The notes: generated by a model from the letters alone, not told the origin. Shown: positions 33,483 to 44,137, counted from the stretch's first letter. The stretch: DNA of 64,000 bases from Rhodospirillales bacterium (GCA_009691105.1 SHVU01000004.1:18205-82204), one strand, 5' to 3'. Translations and numbers: made by a program.

Positions 33483-34199
33483 ATGGCCGAACGTGAAGTC
33501 GCTGTCGTCGTGGGCGTAGGACCGGGGTTGGGCGCGGCGGTCGCGCGCACGTTCGCAAAATCCGGCATGGCGGTGGCGACCGCGTCGCGCCGCGTCGACA
33601 AACTCAAGAGCGTCGTCGCCCAGGTTCAGGGGCTCGGCGGCAAAGCCATCGCCGTCGCTTGCGACGCGACAAAGGAGTCCGACGTCGAAGCGCTGTTCAC
33701 CCGCGTCCGGGCCGAGTTCGGCTTGCCCGATGTCGTCGTCTTCAACGCCAGCGGCTTCGCGCGCGGCAGCGTGCTCGATATCAAGATCGACGAATTTGAA
33801 CGCAGCTGGCGCAACGCTTGTCTCGGCGGTCTGCTCGTCGGGCGGGCCGCGGCGCGGATCATGGTCGGGCGTGGCCGGGGAACGATCGTGTTTACGGGAG
33901 CAACCGCGTCGCTGCGCGGCAGCGCCGAGTTCGCCGGCTTTGCCGTCGGCAAGTTCGGGCTCAGGGCTGTCGCCCAAGCCATGGCCCGCGAGTTGGGCCC
34001 GAAAGGCGTCCACGTCGCCCACGTCATCGTCGACGGGCAAATCCGCTCCGAGCAATACGCCGAACTGGCGCGGAGCCGTCCGGCCGACGGCTTGCTCGCC
34101 CCCGATGCTATCGCCGCGAACTATCTGTTCCTGCACCGCCAGCACCGCAGCGCCTGGAGCCACGAGCTCGATCTCCGGCCTTGGGTCGAGAAGTTCTAG
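33483..34199 (+). CDS. SDR-family protein lacking the catalytic Tyr
   Basis: 238 residues with a classical SDR Rossmann motif (VVGVGPGLGAAVARTFAKSG) and an N-A-S-G in place of NNAG. A Ser is at position 143 (GATASLRG), but the expected Y-x3-K reads F153-A-V-G-K157. The long C-terminal part (MARELGPKGVHVAHVIVDG) is normal. The Phe replacement removes the proton donor, so it may bind NAD(P) without reducing carbonyls, or use another residue. I recall similar F-containing SDRs in proteobacteria, so it may be a subgroup trait. Its stop overlaps the end of the convergent HlyD-cyclase remnant at the CTAG of 34196-34199. Confidence 0.82.
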   Translation: MAEREVAVVVGVGPGLGAAVARTFAKSGMAVATASRRVDKLKSVVAQVQGLGGKAIAVACDATKESDVEALFTRVRAEFGLPDVVVFNASGFARGSVLDIKIDEFERSWRNACLGGLLVGRAAARIMVGRGRGTIVFTGATASLRGSAEFAGFAVGKFGLRAVAQAMARELGPKGVHVAHVIVDGQIRSEQYAELARSRPADGLLAPDAIAANYLFLHRQHRSAWSHELDLRPWVEKF

Positions 34200-35329
34200 C
34201 TGGCAAGCGTGTAGATCGTCACCGGCTGGGCTTTGCCGGGGACGGCGGTTTCGCCGATCCGGCGCAGCGGGATGTCGTGAACCTGGGCGGCGGTCGATTC
34301 CGCCAATAGCACCCGACAACATTGGGTTTTGTTGAGCACCTCGAGCCGCGCCGCGAGGTTCACGGCGTCGCCGTCGACGGTGTAGGAAAGGCGGCCTTCG
34401 GCGCCGACGCTGCCCGCGACCACCGGGCGTGCTCCCACCAGGAAGACCAGCTTGTCGCGGCTTTCCATGCTGTAGATCACGGGCGGCGTGTATTCGGCCT
34501 GGGGCGCGACAAAGGCGACGCGCGCCGCGATCGGTTCGGGGCAGCCGTCACAAACGATGCAGGCTTGAGCGCCGACCTGGATGCGGCCGAGCGCTGACTC
34601 CGGCACGAAGAACCGGATCTTCACATTCGCCGCCGGTAGGATCGACACGACCGGTGATCCCGCGTTCACGAACTCCCCGGCGACATACAGCGTGTCGACG
34701 ACACGGCCGGCGACGGGAGCGACGGCGGACCGTTGCCCGAGCCGCCATTCGGCCTGGTCGAGCGCGGCTTTGGTTTGAGCGGAAGCCGCGGCGGCGGCGC
34801 GGATTTCGTCGTCGCGGGCCGAGAGCCGGGCCGTCTGCAATTGATGGGTCAGCTCGGCGACCCGGGCCCGGTCGCGCTAGGCGGTGGCGCGGGCTTCGTC
34901 GAGACGATCGCGGGCTGCGGCCGGCGAGCCGATGAGTCCTTCCTGCCGCTTGAGCTGGGTTTCGGCGAGCTTGAGGCTCGCGTCAGCCTGGACCTTTTGG
35001 GCGAGGATGGCATTGATCTCTGGGGCGCGCTTCCCCTTCTGCAAGTCGTCGAGGTGGGCTTCGGCCTGGGTGAGCCGGGCCCGGGCTTCATCGCGAGCCG
35101 CGAGCTCGGCGTCGTCATCGAGGCCGAACAGCGCATCACCGATGGCGACGCGATCGCCGCGAGCGACACCGAGGCGTTCGAGAGTGCCGGAGTCGCGCGG
35201 CGCGACGCGGACGTAGTCGGCCTCGACATAACCTTGAAAGCGCGGCGTCGGATCGGATCCGCCGAAAAACGTGAGCACGGCCAGCAAGGCCGTTCCGATC
35301 GACCTGAAGATCTGTGACAGCGTTTCCAT
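34196..35329 (-). pseudogene. HlyD-type membrane fusion protein fused to a cyclase C-terminus
   Basis: Read 35329 to 34196. A membrane anchor (IFRSIGTALLAVLTFFGGSD) leads to an HlyD/EmrA-like lipoyl half (RFQGYVEADYVRVAPRDSGT), coiled coil, then TAG at 34879-34877 in the hairpin. The same frame resumes with the coiled coil and second lipoyl half (RSAVAPVAGRVVDTLYVAGE), VRFFVPESALGRIQVG-like barrel and DKLVFLVGARP. At about 34425 it changes abruptly into the C-terminus of a class III nucleotide cyclase (VVAGSVGAEGRLSYTVDGDA, then RRIGETAVPGKAQPVTIYTL). The joint lies in a short P-V-V-A-like match. Neither the partner transporter nor the rest of the cyclase is present, so a deletion fused the two. 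Confidence 0.85.
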
Positions 35330-35340
35330 GACGGGACCAT

Positions 35341-35979
35341 TTAGCGGGACGTTTTATTGGCGAGGCCGTTGATCAGCACGTCGAGATGCGTCTTCAAGAA
35401 CGGTTCGGCGTCGAGGCGCGCCCCGACGGCGGGCTCGAAGGACGTCTTCCACAAGGCGGTCAAAAGGACCGGGGCGATGGCGAGGCGCACGGCGTGGTCG
35501 ACGTTGACGTCGGTGCGAAATTCGCCGCTCGCTTTGCCGCGTTCGATGACGCCGGCCATCAGGCGGAAGCCGCGGGCGATGACTTCCTTCAGGTAGAACT
35601 TCGCGATGTCTGGGAAGTTCCAAGATTCGGCGATGACGAGTTTCGGAATGGCCGCGGCCGGCGGCGTGGCGATGGTGCCGACCATGCTGGCGAAGACCTC
35701 AGCGAGTTGCTCACGGGCGCTGGCCGGATGCTCGCGGATATGGGTCTCGACCTTGGCGATCGTCGGGACCAGAGCCTGACGGACCACCGCCTTGAAAAGG
35801 TCTTCTTTATTCGCGAAGTAGAGATAGACCGTTCCCTTGCTGACCCCGGCGCGTTCGGCCACCTCCTCGAGACGGGTGGCGCTGAAGCCGCGCTCGGCGA
35901 AGACGTCGAGGGCGGCGGCGACGATTTCGGTCGGGCGGGCGTCCTTGCGGCGCTTCCAATGGGACGGCTTTCGGGCCAT
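35341..35979 (-). CDS. TetR-family transcriptional regulator
   Basis: 212 residues. The N-terminal helix-turn-helix domain contains IVAAALDVFAERGFSATRLE and VAERAGVSKGTVYLYFANKE (residues ~19-61), matching the TetR DNA-recognition signature. The C-terminal ligand domain is helical. It lies 11 nt upstream of the HlyD remnant on the same strand, the classic arrangement of an efflux repressor and its operon, and a strong palindrome at 35994-36021 overlaps its promoter region. The regulator and operator look intact while the exporter gene is dead. Confidence 0.92.
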   Translation of the reverse strand: MARKPSHWKRRKDARPTEIVAAALDVFAERGFSATRLEEVAERAGVSKGTVYLYFANKEDLFKAVVRQALVPTIAKVETHIREHPASAREQLAEVFASMVGTIATPPAAAIPKLVIAESWNFPDIAKFYLKEVIARGFRLMAGVIERGKASGEFRTDVNVDHAVRLAIAPVLLTALWKTSFEPAVGARLDAEPFLKTHLDVLINGLANKTSR

Positions 35980-35993
35980 GGCGGAACTCGATT

Positions 35994-36021
35994 ATTAATA
36001 ACTGACTGGTCAGTAATTAAT
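35994..36021. promoter_or_regulatory. 28-bp palindromic operator of the TetR gene
   Basis: Core ACTGAC-TG-GTCAGT (36001-36014), flanked on each side by one mismatch and then ATTAAT arms, giving a near-perfect 28-bp palindrome 15 bp before the TetR ATG. ACTGAC-type palindromes are usual binding sites for TetR regulators of HlyD efflux operons. Confidence 0.8.
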
Positions 36022-36102
36022 ATGGGTGCAAGCATGTGGTCAATGGCTGCCTTGCCGAGCGCTAGTGTCGCGGCTAGCCTTTCGAGCCGCCGACAACCGG
36101 TT

Positions 36103-37533
36103 ATGAGGACGGTCGTGACGCCCGACGATTCTGGCTTGCCCATCCGTCGCTCCGACCCGGCGTTGCTGACCGAACTGCGGTCCATCGTCGGCGAGCGGCT
36201 GTCGGTCGCTGCCGCGATCCTCGACCGCCATGGGCGGGACGAGTCCTATCATCCGGTCCACGCGCCCGACGCCGTGGTCTTTCCGCGCACCATCGACGAA
36301 GTGTCGCGCCTGGTTCGCGCCTGCGCGGCGCGACGCGTTCCGATCATTCCGTTCGGCACCGGCACGTCGCTCGAAGGTCACGTCGCCGCGGTCGAAGGCG
36401 GGGTCTGTCTCGATCTCACGCAGATGGACAAGGTCCTCGCCGTCAACACCGCCGATCTCGACGTCACCGTCGAAGCCGGCGTCACCCGCAAGCGCCTCAA
36501 CGAGCATTTGCGCGACACCGGACTCTTCTTCGCGGTCGACCCCGGTGCCGACGCGACGCTCGGCGGCATGGCCGCGACCCGGGCTTCGGGCACCAACGCC
36601 GTTCGCTACGGCACGATGCGCGAGACCGTCTTGGCGCTCGGTGTCGTGCTGGCCGACGGCCGCTATATCCGGACCAGTCGGCGGGCGCGGAAGTCGGCGG
36701 CGGGATACGACCTGACGCGCCTCTTCGTCGGCTCCGAAGGCACGCTCGGCGTCATTACGGATGTCACCGTGCGGCTCTACGGAATTCCCGAAGCGATCTC
36801 GGCCGCCGTCGTCGCCTTTCCCGATCTGAAATCCGCCGTCGATACGGTCATCGCGACGATCCAATCCGGCATTCCCGTGGCCCGCATCGAGCTGCTCGAC
36901 GCGCTCCAGATGGAAGCCAGCAATCGCTACTCGAAGCTCAACTATCGGGTCGCGCCGACCTTGATGTTCGAATTCCACGGTTCCGCCCAGGGGGTCGTCG
37001 AACATGCCGAAGCGGTGCAGGCGATTGCCGTCGATTTCGGTGGCGCCGATTTTCAGTGGGCGACGAAACCCGAGGACCGGACCAAGCTCTGGCAGGCCCG
37101 TCACGACGCTTACTACGCGGGCTTGGCGCTCCGTCCGGGTGCCAAGGGATGGCCAACCGACGTCTGCGTGCCTATCTCCCGCCTGGCCGAATGCATTCTC
37201 GAGACGCAAAAGGACGTTGCCGAGTCAAAGCTGATTGCGCCGATTGTCGGCCACGTCGGCGACGGTAACTTCCACTTGGTCATTCTGGTTGATCCCGATC
37301 GGCCCGACGATTTGGCGCGGGCCCAACAATTGAACGAGCGGATGGTGGCGCGCGCCTTGGCCATGGACGGAACCTGCACCGGCGAGCACGGCATCGGTCT
37401 CGGCAAGCGCGAGTTCATGGCGGCCGAACATGGCGATGCGCTCGACGTCATGCGCATGGTGAAACGCGCCCTCGATCCCACCAACATCATGAATCCTGGC
37501 AAAATCCTTCCGGCCGTCGGCCCGGAGCAATGA
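36103..37533 (+). CDS. FAD-linked oxidase, D-lactate dehydrogenase (cytochrome) type
   Basis: 476 residues. FAD-domain motifs are IPFGTGTSLEGHVAAVEGGV, VDPGADATLGGMAATRASGT and LFVGSEGTLGVITDVTVRLY. The C-terminal domain has VGHVGDGNFHLVILVDPDRP and CTGEHGIGLGKREFM. The GTGTSLEGH and ASGTNA forms are those of Dld/DLD-type D-lactate dehydrogenases rather than GlcD. It transfers electrons from a 2-hydroxy acid to the respiratory chain. ATG 36103 is preferred because the alignable part starts there. Upstream in-frame codons would place the start inside the TetR operator. Confidence 0.87.
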   Translation: MRTVVTPDDSGLPIRRSDPALLTELRSIVGERLSVAAAILDRHGRDESYHPVHAPDAVVFPRTIDEVSRLVRACAARRVPIIPFGTGTSLEGHVAAVEGGVCLDLTQMDKVLAVNTADLDVTVEAGVTRKRLNEHLRDTGLFFAVDPGADATLGGMAATRASGTNAVRYGTMRETVLALGVVLADGRYIRTSRRARKSAAGYDLTRLFVGSEGTLGVITDVTVRLYGIPEAISAAVVAFPDLKSAVDTVIATIQSGIPVARIELLDALQMEASNRYSKLNYRVAPTLMFEFHGSAQGVVEHAEAVQAIAVDFGGADFQWATKPEDRTKLWQARHDAYYAGLALRPGAKGWPTDVCVPISRLAECILETQKDVAESKLIAPIVGHVGDGNFHLVILVDPDRPDDLARAQQLNERMVARALAMDGTCTGEHGIGLGKREFMAAEHGDALDVMRMVKRALDPTNIMNPGKILPAVGPEQ

Positions 37534-37564
37534 CGGCCCGACGTCAAGCTGCTAGGCTTTCCCG

Positions 37565-40500
37565 ATGAAAATTGCGCTCTCCGCCATCGGCGGCGTTCTC
37601 GTCCTTCTTATTGCCGCCGTCCTGGTCGTTCCCTCGCTGATAGATTGGAACGCCTACCGGGCTGAAATCGCGGCGCGTGGCACCGAGGCGCTCGGCCGCG
37701 AGATCTTCATCGGTGGCGACATTTCGCTGGCCCTCTTGCCGGCGCCGAACCTAGTGGTGCGCGACGTCCGCGTCGCCAATCTGCGCGGCGCGACCGACCC
37801 CGACATGGTGCGGCTCAAGTCGCTCGAAGCCCGGGTCGCTCTCGTGCCGCTGCTCTCCGGTCAGATCAAGGTCGAGACCTTCAAGCTCGTCGATCCGGTG
37901 ATCGCGCTCGAAATTCTTCCCGACGGACGGCGCAACTGGGATCTCTCGGTCGATGATCCGAAGCCGGCGAAGCCCGTGGCGGGGCGGCCCGGCGCATCCT
38001 CGGGCAGCAGCTCGCCCGTGGAAGTCAGTCTCGACAACGTCATCATCCAGAACGGCCGGCTCTTCTATCGCGACGCATTGTCCATGACCGACGAGCGGAT
38101 CGACTATATCAACTTGCGGCTGTCGGCAGGATCGCTCGACGGCCCGTTCCAAGTCGACGGACGGCTGACAGCCCACGGCTTCCCCGTCACCGTCGATGTA
38201 ACGGTAGGCGATATTCGTGGCGCCACGCCGGTGCCGGTCGGAATCACGGCAGGACTCGAATCCACGAACGCCAAGTTTCAATTGATCGGAACCCTCGTCG
38301 GGCTCGGCGAACGGCCTAGGCTGCGGGGCCGCTTCGTGTTCGACGCACCCGATCCGGCCGGACTGGCCCGGGCGCTGGGCGGGACTCTTCCGCCGATGCT
38401 TGCCCAAGCCATGTCGGCGCAGGCCGAGGTCAACGCGACCGCCACCGACGTCGAACTGACCAACTTCAATGCTGCCTTTGGCGAGACCAAAGCCACCGGC
38501 ACGGTGACGGCGACATTGGCCCCGAAAGTCGCGATCCAATCGCGGCTCAAGATTGCGCATTTGAATCTCGATCGCGTCGCGGCTAAACCGACCTCCGCGA
38601 CGGTTGCACAAGCCCCCGCCGCCAAGGACGCGCCCGCCGCCGGTCGCGCTTCGGCAGCGATCGCTCCGCCGCCGGTTCCGGCCCGTCCGAAATCCACCGA
38701 GCCGATGGCGATCCCGACGACCTTTACGGCCGGGCTCAAGGCCGAGGTAGATTCCATTACCTATCGGGGCGGCTCGATCCGTCAGGCGACGCTCGATGCC
38801 GAAATCTCCAACGGCGAAATCGTCATCAAAAAGCTGCAGGCCCAATTTCCCGGAAGTTCCGACGCGGCAGTGTTTGGCTTCGTCTCTCTCGACAAGGGCG
38901 CGCCCAGGTTCGAAGGCAACGTCGAAGCCAACGCCAATGAACTGCGCCGCATTTTCGAATGGCTCGGCGTGGCTGTGCCGCCGGTGGCGGGCGATCGGTT
39001 GCGCCGTCTCACCATGAAAGCCGACGTCCGGGCGACGCCGGCCGAAGTTCAGATCTCCGGCCTCGATCTGCAAATCGACAGCTCGTGGCTGAAGGGGGGC
39101 GTCACCGTCGCCTTGCGCGAGCGCCTGGCGTTCGGCTCCGATCTCACGCTCGATCGCCTCAATCTCGACGCCTACATGACCTCGGCTCCGGCGCCATCGG
39201 CAACGGCCGCAAAGCCCGCCGCTGCGGCGGCCGCGGCGGCGAAACCCGCGCCCGGTCCGGCTGCGGGGCTCGGTGCGCTCAGTAGCTTCGATGCCAACGT
39301 GAAGATGAAAATCGACGCCCTCGAATATCAAGGCGTGCCGATCCGCAACATCGCGCTCGACGGAACGCTCTTCGATGGCGCCCTCGATCTGCGCTCGTTC
39401 AGCGTCGGCGACGCGGCCGGCGCGAAAGTCCAAGCGAGCGGAAAAATCTCCGGCCTCGCCGGTGCCCCTGAACTTGCCGGTTTCCAGATCGACGCGAGCG
39501 CCGCCGATGTCGGGCGCGTCGCCTCGTTGTTCAAAGTCGAATTGCCCCTGTCGCCGGCCAAGATCGGCGCCGTCCAACTCAAGGGCCGCTTCGACGGTCC
39601 GATGCTCGGTCCGAAGATCGCTCTCGATCTGACGGCCGCCGGGGGCAGCGCCGAAATCGAAGCGACGCCGTCGGTGCTCGCCTTGCTCGGCCAGCCGATG
39701 ACGGTCACGGTGCGCAAGCTCAGCCATCCCGATCTGCGGGCCCTGCTGGCTCGCCTCGATATCGACTATCGCCCGGCGGGCGCGCTCGGCGGCATCGATC
39801 TCGCCGCCCAGATCGCTGTCCAACCGACCTCCATTGCGGTCACGAACCTGAAAGGCAAGATCGGTGCGACGACCCTTGAAGGCACGGCGACCGTCGGTCT
39901 CGGCGGGCCCAAGCCCAAGATCGTCGCCGACCTCAAGGCCGGTCATCTCGTCCTCGATCCGTTTTTGCCGGCGAAGCGGACGGCTGACCTCGACAGCGGA
40001 CGCTTCGGTGTTCCGGCTCGCCGGTCCATCGTTCCGGTCGCCGATGCCCGCGCCGCTCCGGGGCGCTGGGCGACCGATCCGATCGATGTTTCGGCGCTGT
40101 CCACGGTCGATGCCGACATTAAATTACAAGCGACGGGCGTCACCTACGACAAGACGTGGCTGCGCGATGTTCATCTAGCCGCTGTTGTCGCCGATGGCGT
40201 GCTGCGCGCGGAAAAGTTTCAAGGGACGCTGTTCGGCGGTGCGGTCGCGGGAAGCGGCAATGTGCGCGCCGGTGCGGCCGACGCCAAAGTCTCGATCAAG
40301 AATGTCAGCGTGCGCGAAGCTGTCGCCATGGCCGCCGGCAAGGACGGCGCATCTGGCGTGATCGATCTCGACCTCGACCTCAAGACGACAGGCACCAGCA
40401 TGGCGCAGATGGTGGCCGGGCTCGGCGGCGACGCCCGTCTCGCGGCGCGCGGCTTGAATGCCGAATCCGGCAGCAGCGGGTCGATGCTCGCCCCGATCGT

Positions 40501-41053
40501 CGGTGTCGTCGGAAATTTGAATCAGGTTATGGGCGCGCTGGGCGGCCGACCCGAGGGTGGTGGACTCGCCGACGTGACCGCCTCCTTCCGCATCGAGCGC
40601 GGCATCGCGCGCACGCAAGATTTCCGCCTGACCTCAGTCGTCGCCAACGGTCAAGCCCAAGGCATGGTCGATCTGCCGAATTGGACGGTCGATGCGACGG
40701 GTGAGCTGCGCTACGCCCAGAACGTTCTGACGCAACTTTTGTCGCGGAAGGTAAACACCCAAGAGACTATTCCGCTGACCATCAAAGGCACCCTGGACTC
40801 GCCGGAGATCAAGATCGGCACCGGCAACGGCACTTCGGCCATTCCCGGCGCCGAGAGCGTACTCGACAAGCTTATTCCCGATAATGGCGTAGGACGCGTC
40901 TTGCGCGGTGTGCTCGGCGGGCCGTCCTCGTCGCAGCCGCAGCAACAACAGCCGCCGTCGTCGTCGACCACGCAACAGGGTCAGCCGCAGACTCAGCCGC
41001 AGCAACAGCGGCCGAGCGCTCAGGACCTGATCGACATTTTCCGCCGACGCTAG
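37565..41053 (+). CDS. AsmA-family protein
   Basis: 1162 residues. A single N-terminal membrane segment (IGGVLVLLIAAVLVVPSLID) is followed by NAYRAEIAARGTEALGREIF, the AsmA domain start. Long beta-rich periplasmic repeats come next, interrupted by Ala/Pro/Lys linkers (around residues 340-390 and 540-560). The AsmA-2 C-terminal domain contains GLADVTASFRIERGIARTQD, and the very end is a Gln/Pro/Ser-rich tail. AsmA-like proteins are thought to bridge the envelope and move phospholipids to the outer membrane. It starts 31 nt after the lactate dehydrogenase gene. Confidence 0.9.
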   Translation: MKIALSAIGGVLVLLIAAVLVVPSLIDWNAYRAEIAARGTEALGREIFIGGDISLALLPAPNLVVRDVRVANLRGATDPDMVRLKSLEARVALVPLLSGQIKVETFKLVDPVIALEILPDGRRNWDLSVDDPKPAKPVAGRPGASSGSSSPVEVSLDNVIIQNGRLFYRDALSMTDERIDYINLRLSAGSLDGPFQVDGRLTAHGFPVTVDVTVGDIRGATPVPVGITAGLESTNAKFQLIGTLVGLGERPRLRGRFVFDAPDPAGLARALGGTLPPMLAQAMSAQAEVNATATDVELTNFNAAFGETKATGTVTATLAPKVAIQSRLKIAHLNLDRVAAKPTSATVAQAPAAKDAPAAGRASAAIAPPPVPARPKSTEPMAIPTTFTAGLKAEVDSITYRGGSIRQATLDAEISNGEIVIKKLQAQFPGSSDAAVFGFVSLDKGAPRFEGNVEANANELRRIFEWLGVAVPPVAGDRLRRLTMKADVRATPAEVQISGLDLQIDSSWLKGGVTVALRERLAFGSDLTLDRLNLDAYMTSAPAPSATAAKPAAAAAAAAKPAPGPAAGLGALSSFDANVKMKIDALEYQGVPIRNIALDGTLFDGALDLRSFSVGDAAGAKVQASGKISGLAGAPELAGFQIDASAADVGRVASLFKVELPLSPAKIGAVQLKGRFDGPMLGPKIALDLTAAGGSAEIEATPSVLALLGQPMTVTVRKLSHPDLRALLARLDIDYRPAGALGGIDLAAQIAVQPTSIAVTNLKGKIGATTLEGTATVGLGGPKPKIVADLKAGHLVLDPFLPAKRTADLDSGRFGVPARRSIVPVADARAAPGRWATDPIDVSALSTVDADIKLQATGVTYDKTWLRDVHLAAVVADGVLRAEKFQGTLFGGAVAGSGNVRAGAADAKVSIKNVSVREAVAMAAGKDGASGVIDLDLDLKTTGTSMAQMVAGLGGDARLAARGLNAESGSSGSMLAPIVGVVGNLNQVMGALGGRPEGGGLADVTASFRIERGIARTQDFRLTSVVANGQAQGMVDLPNWTVDATGELRYAQNVLTQLLSRKVNTQETIPLTIKGTLDSPEIKIGTGNGTSAIPGAESVLDKLIPDNGVGRVLRGVLGGPSSSQPQQQQPPSSSTTQQGQPQTQPQQQRPSAQDLIDIFRRR

Positions 41054-41062
41054 CGCCGCGGA

Positions 41063-41311
41063 TTACGTCTGGTCGGGCCGGTTCTCCAGCACGAAGACGC
41101 GGATCGCGCTCGATAGGTTGCCGCTGCGGGTCCGGTCGATCTCACCGATCAAGCGATTCACCGACACGCGGCGCGCTTGGGCGATCGCTGCCAGCACCGT
41201 CCAGAAGGCATCTTCCAACGACACGCTGGTCTCATGACCAGCGATCGATACCGAGCGCTTGCGGACGCGGGTCGGACGATTGTTCGCGGCGCTGGGAGCG
41301 TTCGCAGCCAC
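41063..41311 (-). CDS. Ribbon-helix-helix domain protein
   Basis: 82 residues of an alphaproteobacterial RHH-type family: RVRKRSVSIAGHETSVSLED (arginine strand that would enter the DNA major groove), then AFWTVLAAIAQARRVSVNRL and a second helix with NLSSAIRVFVLENR. It is probably a small DNA-binding protein; target unknown. The start is GTG 41311. It is immediately downstream of the LysE exporter gene (10 nt) and convergent with asmA. Confidence 0.8.
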   Translation of the reverse strand: MAANAPSAANNRPTRVRKRSVSIAGHETSVSLEDAFWTVLAAIAQARRVSVNRLIGEIDRTRSGNLSSAIRVFVLENRPDQT

Positions 41312-41321
41312 GGCGCCGGTC

Positions 41322-41948
41322 CTAGAAGAAATGCTCGATCAGCATGGCGACGGCGAAGGCGATCAGCACGATGCCGGTGCTGCGCGCCACCGCCGTGGCA
41401 ACCAGCGGGGCCAGCAACCAGCGGCGCAAAGTGTCGGAGCCCCAGGCCATGGGGGCCTGCCAGGCGACGTTGATCACGATCAAGATCGCGGCGAGCCAAA
41501 CGAGTTGTTCGGCGACGCGGCCTCGCGCCGGATCGACGAAGTTGGGGAACAGTGCCACGAACAGGACGATCACTTTTGGATTGAGAATGTTGGTGACCAT
41601 GGCGTCGCGGAGCGCTTTCCGCACCGCGACATTCGGCGTGGCACCGAGCGCCAATTCGGTGCCGCGCAGCGACTGCACCCCGAGCCAGCCGAGATAGGCG
41701 GCGCCCGCCACCGCGACTATCTTGAACAGCGTCGGCGCCGACAGCAGCAGGACCGAGAGACCGGTAACGGCCAACGCCGTGTGGACGAGAAGTCCGAGCT
41801 GAACACCGGCGACAGCGGCGAGCCCGACCTTGCGACCCGAACCCAGCGTGTAGCGCAGGATCAGAAGCGTGTCCGGCCCCGGCGACAGCACGACGGCGGC
41901 CGCGGTCAGGACGAAGCTTATGGTGAGCGACGGATCGAGCGGGCCCAT
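41322..41948 (-). CDS. LysE/RhtB-family amino acid exporter
   Basis: 208 residues with about six membrane helices. The family N-terminus is seen as FVLTAAAVVLSPGPDTLLIL (SPGP motif), with GSGRKVGLAAVAGVQLGLLV and FRTALLTNILNPK-like AMVTNILNPKVIVLFVALFP. Such proteins export amino acids (Lys, homoserine, Thr, Leu) from the cytoplasm; the specific substrate is unknown. It begins 20 nt after the fumarase gene on the same strand and is followed 10 nt later by the RHH gene. Confidence 0.9.
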   Translation of the reverse strand: MGPLDPSLTISFVLTAAAVVLSPGPDTLLILRYTLGSGRKVGLAAVAGVQLGLLVHTALAVTGLSVLLLSAPTLFKIVAVAGAAYLGWLGVQSLRGTELALGATPNVAVRKALRDAMVTNILNPKVIVLFVALFPNFVDPARGRVAEQLVWLAAILIVINVAWQAPMAWGSDTLRRWLLAPLVATAVARSTGIVLIAFAVAMLIEHFF

Positions 41949-41968
41949 GCTGGCCCCTCACGCTCCCG

Positions 41969-43591
<1,623 letters not shown>

Positions 43592-43648
43592 GGCGCCTCG
43601 CGGGTTGGCTTACGGCGCGCCGATCCTAGCGCCGCCGCCGCCCGGACG

Positions 43649-44137
43649 CTACTTGCGGCGGAACGTCTCCAGGCTCACGACTTTGTCCGCAGCGTCGCCC
43701 GTTGCCGGTTCGGCCGCGGGTTCCGGCTTGGCCGGCGCGGCGGCGGGGGCCGGCTCAAGATCGCGGGTCGGCAGTTTCAATTGCAGCCCGAAGTTGACCC
43801 CCGGATCGAGGAAGGCCATCACCGCCGTAAAGGGGATGCGCAACGGGCGTTGGATTCCGTTGAAGCGGAGCGCCACCGAAAACGCCTCGGGCTCGACGAC
43901 CAGATCGTGGAATTGATTCTGGAGAACGATCGTCATCTCGGTCGGGTGCTGAGCCCGGATGCTGTCGTGCAGGATGACGCCCGGCGCCTCGGTGGCGAAC
44001 GTGATGTAGAAGTGATGACTGCCGGTCAGTCCCTCGCGCTCGACCTGTTCTAGGGCGCGTCGCAAGACGCTGCGGAACGCGTCGACGAGCCATTCGTCGT
44101 AGGGGATCGCACTTTGGACGGCGGGGGGCGTAGCCAT
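43649..44137 (-). CDS. sspB: SspB, ClpXP adaptor for tmRNA-tagged proteins
   Basis: 162 residues. The tag-binding domain has the SspB features SHHFYITFATEAPGVILHDS, EMTIVLQNQFHDLVVEPEAF and LRFNGIQRPLRIPFTAVMAF. A Pro/Ala-rich linker leads to a C-terminal tip (DKVVSLETFRRK), the ClpX-docking peptide. It brings ssrA-tagged, stalled-ribosome products to ClpXP. ATG 44137 is preferred; a TTG ten codons upstream would lie in the tmRNA terminator. The gene starts about 30 nt after the ssrA gene on the same strand. Confidence 0.92.
   Translation of the reverse strand: MATPPAVQSAIPYDEWLVDAFRSVLRRALEQVEREGLTGSHHFYITFATEAPGVILHDSIRAQHPTEMTIVLQNQFHDLVVEPEAFSVALRFNGIQRPLRIPFTAVMAFLDPGVNFGLQLKLPTRDLEPAPAAAPAKPEPAAEPATGDAADKVVSLETFRRK

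Noticed and set aside
4615..35329. Stop-codon reassignment as explanation for the internal stops
   Set aside because: TAA, TAG and TGA all occur as internal stops in the broken genes, at different amino acid positions, and all serve as normal stops of intact genes here.
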